DNA of 14,122 bases. Source: Pseudomonadota bacterium. GTDB taxonomy: Bacteria > Desulfobacterota > Syntrophia > Syntrophales > JADFWA01. The translations under genes were made by a program, and so were the position numbers. Location: the NCBI GenBank assembly GCA_030610915.1, contig JAUWQS010000011.1, positions 1 to 14,122 of the forward strand, given 5' to 3'. The notes under the pieces were generated by a model. It was not told where the DNA came from. It saw nothing but the letters and a program-made list of their open reading frames with translations, and did not search any database. Of this stretch, positions 13,641 through 14,122 are shown piece by piece; the stretch's first letter is position 1, and each line of letters opens with the position of its first letter.

Positions 13641-13983
13641 TGCTCAGAGACAAAGGACAAAAGCATGACCAAAATGGAATAAGAGAAAGTCAAGAAAGCA
13701 CTTGAATTACTCACTAAAAATGATGATGATTATGTGAACGGCATGACCATCCTCTGCGACCTTGTAGAAGTTGAATAGGGCTTTCTTAAAATAAACAGTT
13801 GTCAGTCTTTTGAGGAAACACCGCTTGATGACTATGTGCAAAAATCGGACGGCGCAATATAACAAATCACTTCACCTGACCGCCAACAGCTCGGCGATTT
13901 TTGGAAGGCTCTACCCCGCATCAAAGCAGGTGGTTTTCCGAGGCTCAGTGCTCCGCAGTGTTGGCGGCAGGTGAGTTCGGGCG
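13635..13983 (+). mobile_element. Integron gene cassette 1 (349 bp)
   Basis: The cassette runs from the TT of GTTATAT (13634-13640) to the G of GTTCGGC (13983-13989), the two integrase-type crossover points. It contains one ORF on the plus strand and an attC. The first bases TTATAT are exactly complementary to the ATATAA of its own R'' box (13857-13862). This is what a cassette that circularises must show, and it is strong internal proof of the boundaries. Confidence 0.8.
13665..13862 (+). pseudogene. Cassette ORF with two in-frame stop codons
   Basis: The ATG at 13665 has AAGGA 9 bases upstream. The frame runs 65 codons to a TAA at 13860-13862 that overlaps the R'' box of attC, a usual cassette arrangement. 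It is interrupted by TAA at 13680-13682 (codon 6) and TAG at 13776-13778 (codon 38). Between and after them the translation looks like a normal small acidic protein: EKVKKALELLTKNDDDYVNG, then MTILCDLVEVE, stop, GFLKINS, then SFEETPLDDYVQKSDGAI. Each stop is one C-to-T change from a Gln codon (CAA, CAG), and both follow GAA. The plain reading is a cassette gene killed by two nonsense mutations. Suppression is possible but not supported elsewhere in the window. The family is unknown. Confidence 0.65.
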
Positions 13984-13989
13984 TTCGGC
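13857..13989 (+). other. attC recombination site of cassette 1
   Basis: This 133-bp imperfect palindrome has R'' ATATAAC (13857-13863), then an 8-base spacer, then L'' arm TCACCTG-A-CCGCCAACA (72-88 of 13800s, i.e. 13872-13888). The L' arm TGTTGGCGG-CAGGTGA (13959-13974) follows, then an 8-base spacer and R' GTTCGGC (13983-13989). The arms pair perfectly except for the extra A13879 in the left arm, the expected extrahelical base. The spacers are equal and the length lies within the known attC range (about 57-141 bp). R'' and R' each deviate by one base from RYYYAAC and GTTRRRY. Confidence 0.85.
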
Positions 13990-14048
13990 AACGCGAAAGT
14001 AAGCTTCGCCAATTTCACCATGAAATTAAAATAGGGAAAAAGCAGATA

Positions 14049-14122
14049 ATGAATCATGACCAATTGGTCGGTATAATTCAGCAAGGTAGAATAGAATGGT
14101 CTGCACATGCTCTAAAAAGGAT
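14049..14122 (+). CDS. DUF4258 protein, 5' part, in integron cassette 2
   Basis: The reading frame starts with ATG at 14049 and runs off the window. The 24 visible residues, with GIIQQGRIEWSAHALKR, match the start of DUF4258 domains (typically I-x-[WF]-S-x-H-A-x-x-R). DUF4258 proteins are small, RelE/BrnT-like in appearance, and often paired with a zinc-finger or HTH antitoxin, so a toxin role is possible; this is inference. The gene lies 65 bp after the cassette 2 boundary at 13983/13984. An AGGG lies about 11 bases upstream of the ATG. Cassette 2 should end, outside the window, with an attC whose R'' reads GCCGAAC. Confidence 0.6.
   Translation, partial: MNHDQLVGIIQQGRIEWSAHALKR

Noticed and set aside
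13500..13682. Plus-strand 60-codon frame between intI and cassette 1
   Set aside because: It crosses the palindrome and the cassette boundary and overlaps the better ORF at 13665.
13911..14108. Minus-strand 65-codon open frame
   Set aside because: It is the complement of the attC palindrome and cassette 2; attC sites often give such spurious frames.
1..14122. CRISPR array, tRNA, rRNA, riboswitch or BirA operator
   Set aside because: Scanned by eye for regular direct repeats with spacers, cloverleaf segments and paired TTGTAAAC-type operator halves near bioF; nothing convincing seen.

Overview
The window reads as chromosomal DNA of a Desulfobacterota (former Deltaproteobacteria) type bacterium, probably a sulfate reducer or syntroph. 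This is an inference from three things: a bioF-bioD-proS-rsh gene order on one strand, a DUF5752-like protein, and a dense set of short palindromic intergenic repeats of the kind common in that group. No taxonomic marker is present, so the assignment is soft.

Layout from left to right. Positions 1-2150 hold a DUF5752-like gene, a patch of dispersed repeats, and a decayed minus-strand operon: the 3' tip of a type I restriction specificity gene (hsdS), a Bro-N protein, an unidentified C-terminal tail, and the first 31 codons of another gene. A 2113-bp insertion sequence (2131-4243) with perfect 15-bp terminal inverted repeats cuts hsdS. Next to it is an ISL3-family transposase that has lost its catalytic core (4299-5092). 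Positions 5261-12415 are the stable housekeeping part, all on the minus strand: dethiobiotin and 8-amino-7-oxononanoate synthesis (bioF, bioD), prolyl-tRNA synthetase (proS), a bifunctional (p)ppGpp synthetase/hydrolase (rsh) and an exported cell-wall amidase. Upstream of bioF lies a hotdog-fold gene that resembles FabZ but lacks its catalytic histidine loop.

The right end (13155-14122) is a decayed chromosomal integron. A truncated integrase N-terminus on the minus strand faces away from a plus-strand array. The array has one complete 349-bp gene cassette with an imperfect-palindrome attC site, then the start of a second cassette encoding a DUF4258 protein. The first cassette's ORF carries two in-frame stop codons. 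The cassette boundaries are supported by exact complementarity between the cassette's first bases and the R'' box of its own attC.

A theme across the window is that small palindromic repeats form the ends of genes. The last 16 codons of bioD, the end of the hotdog gene, the GTG start of bioF, the stop of the ISL3 remnant, the tail of the amidase and the broken end of the integrase all lie in such repeats. I see no CRISPR array, tRNA or rRNA. The integron remnant and the repeat-built gene ends are the strongest candidates for something under-described; I do not see an intact new multi-gene system.
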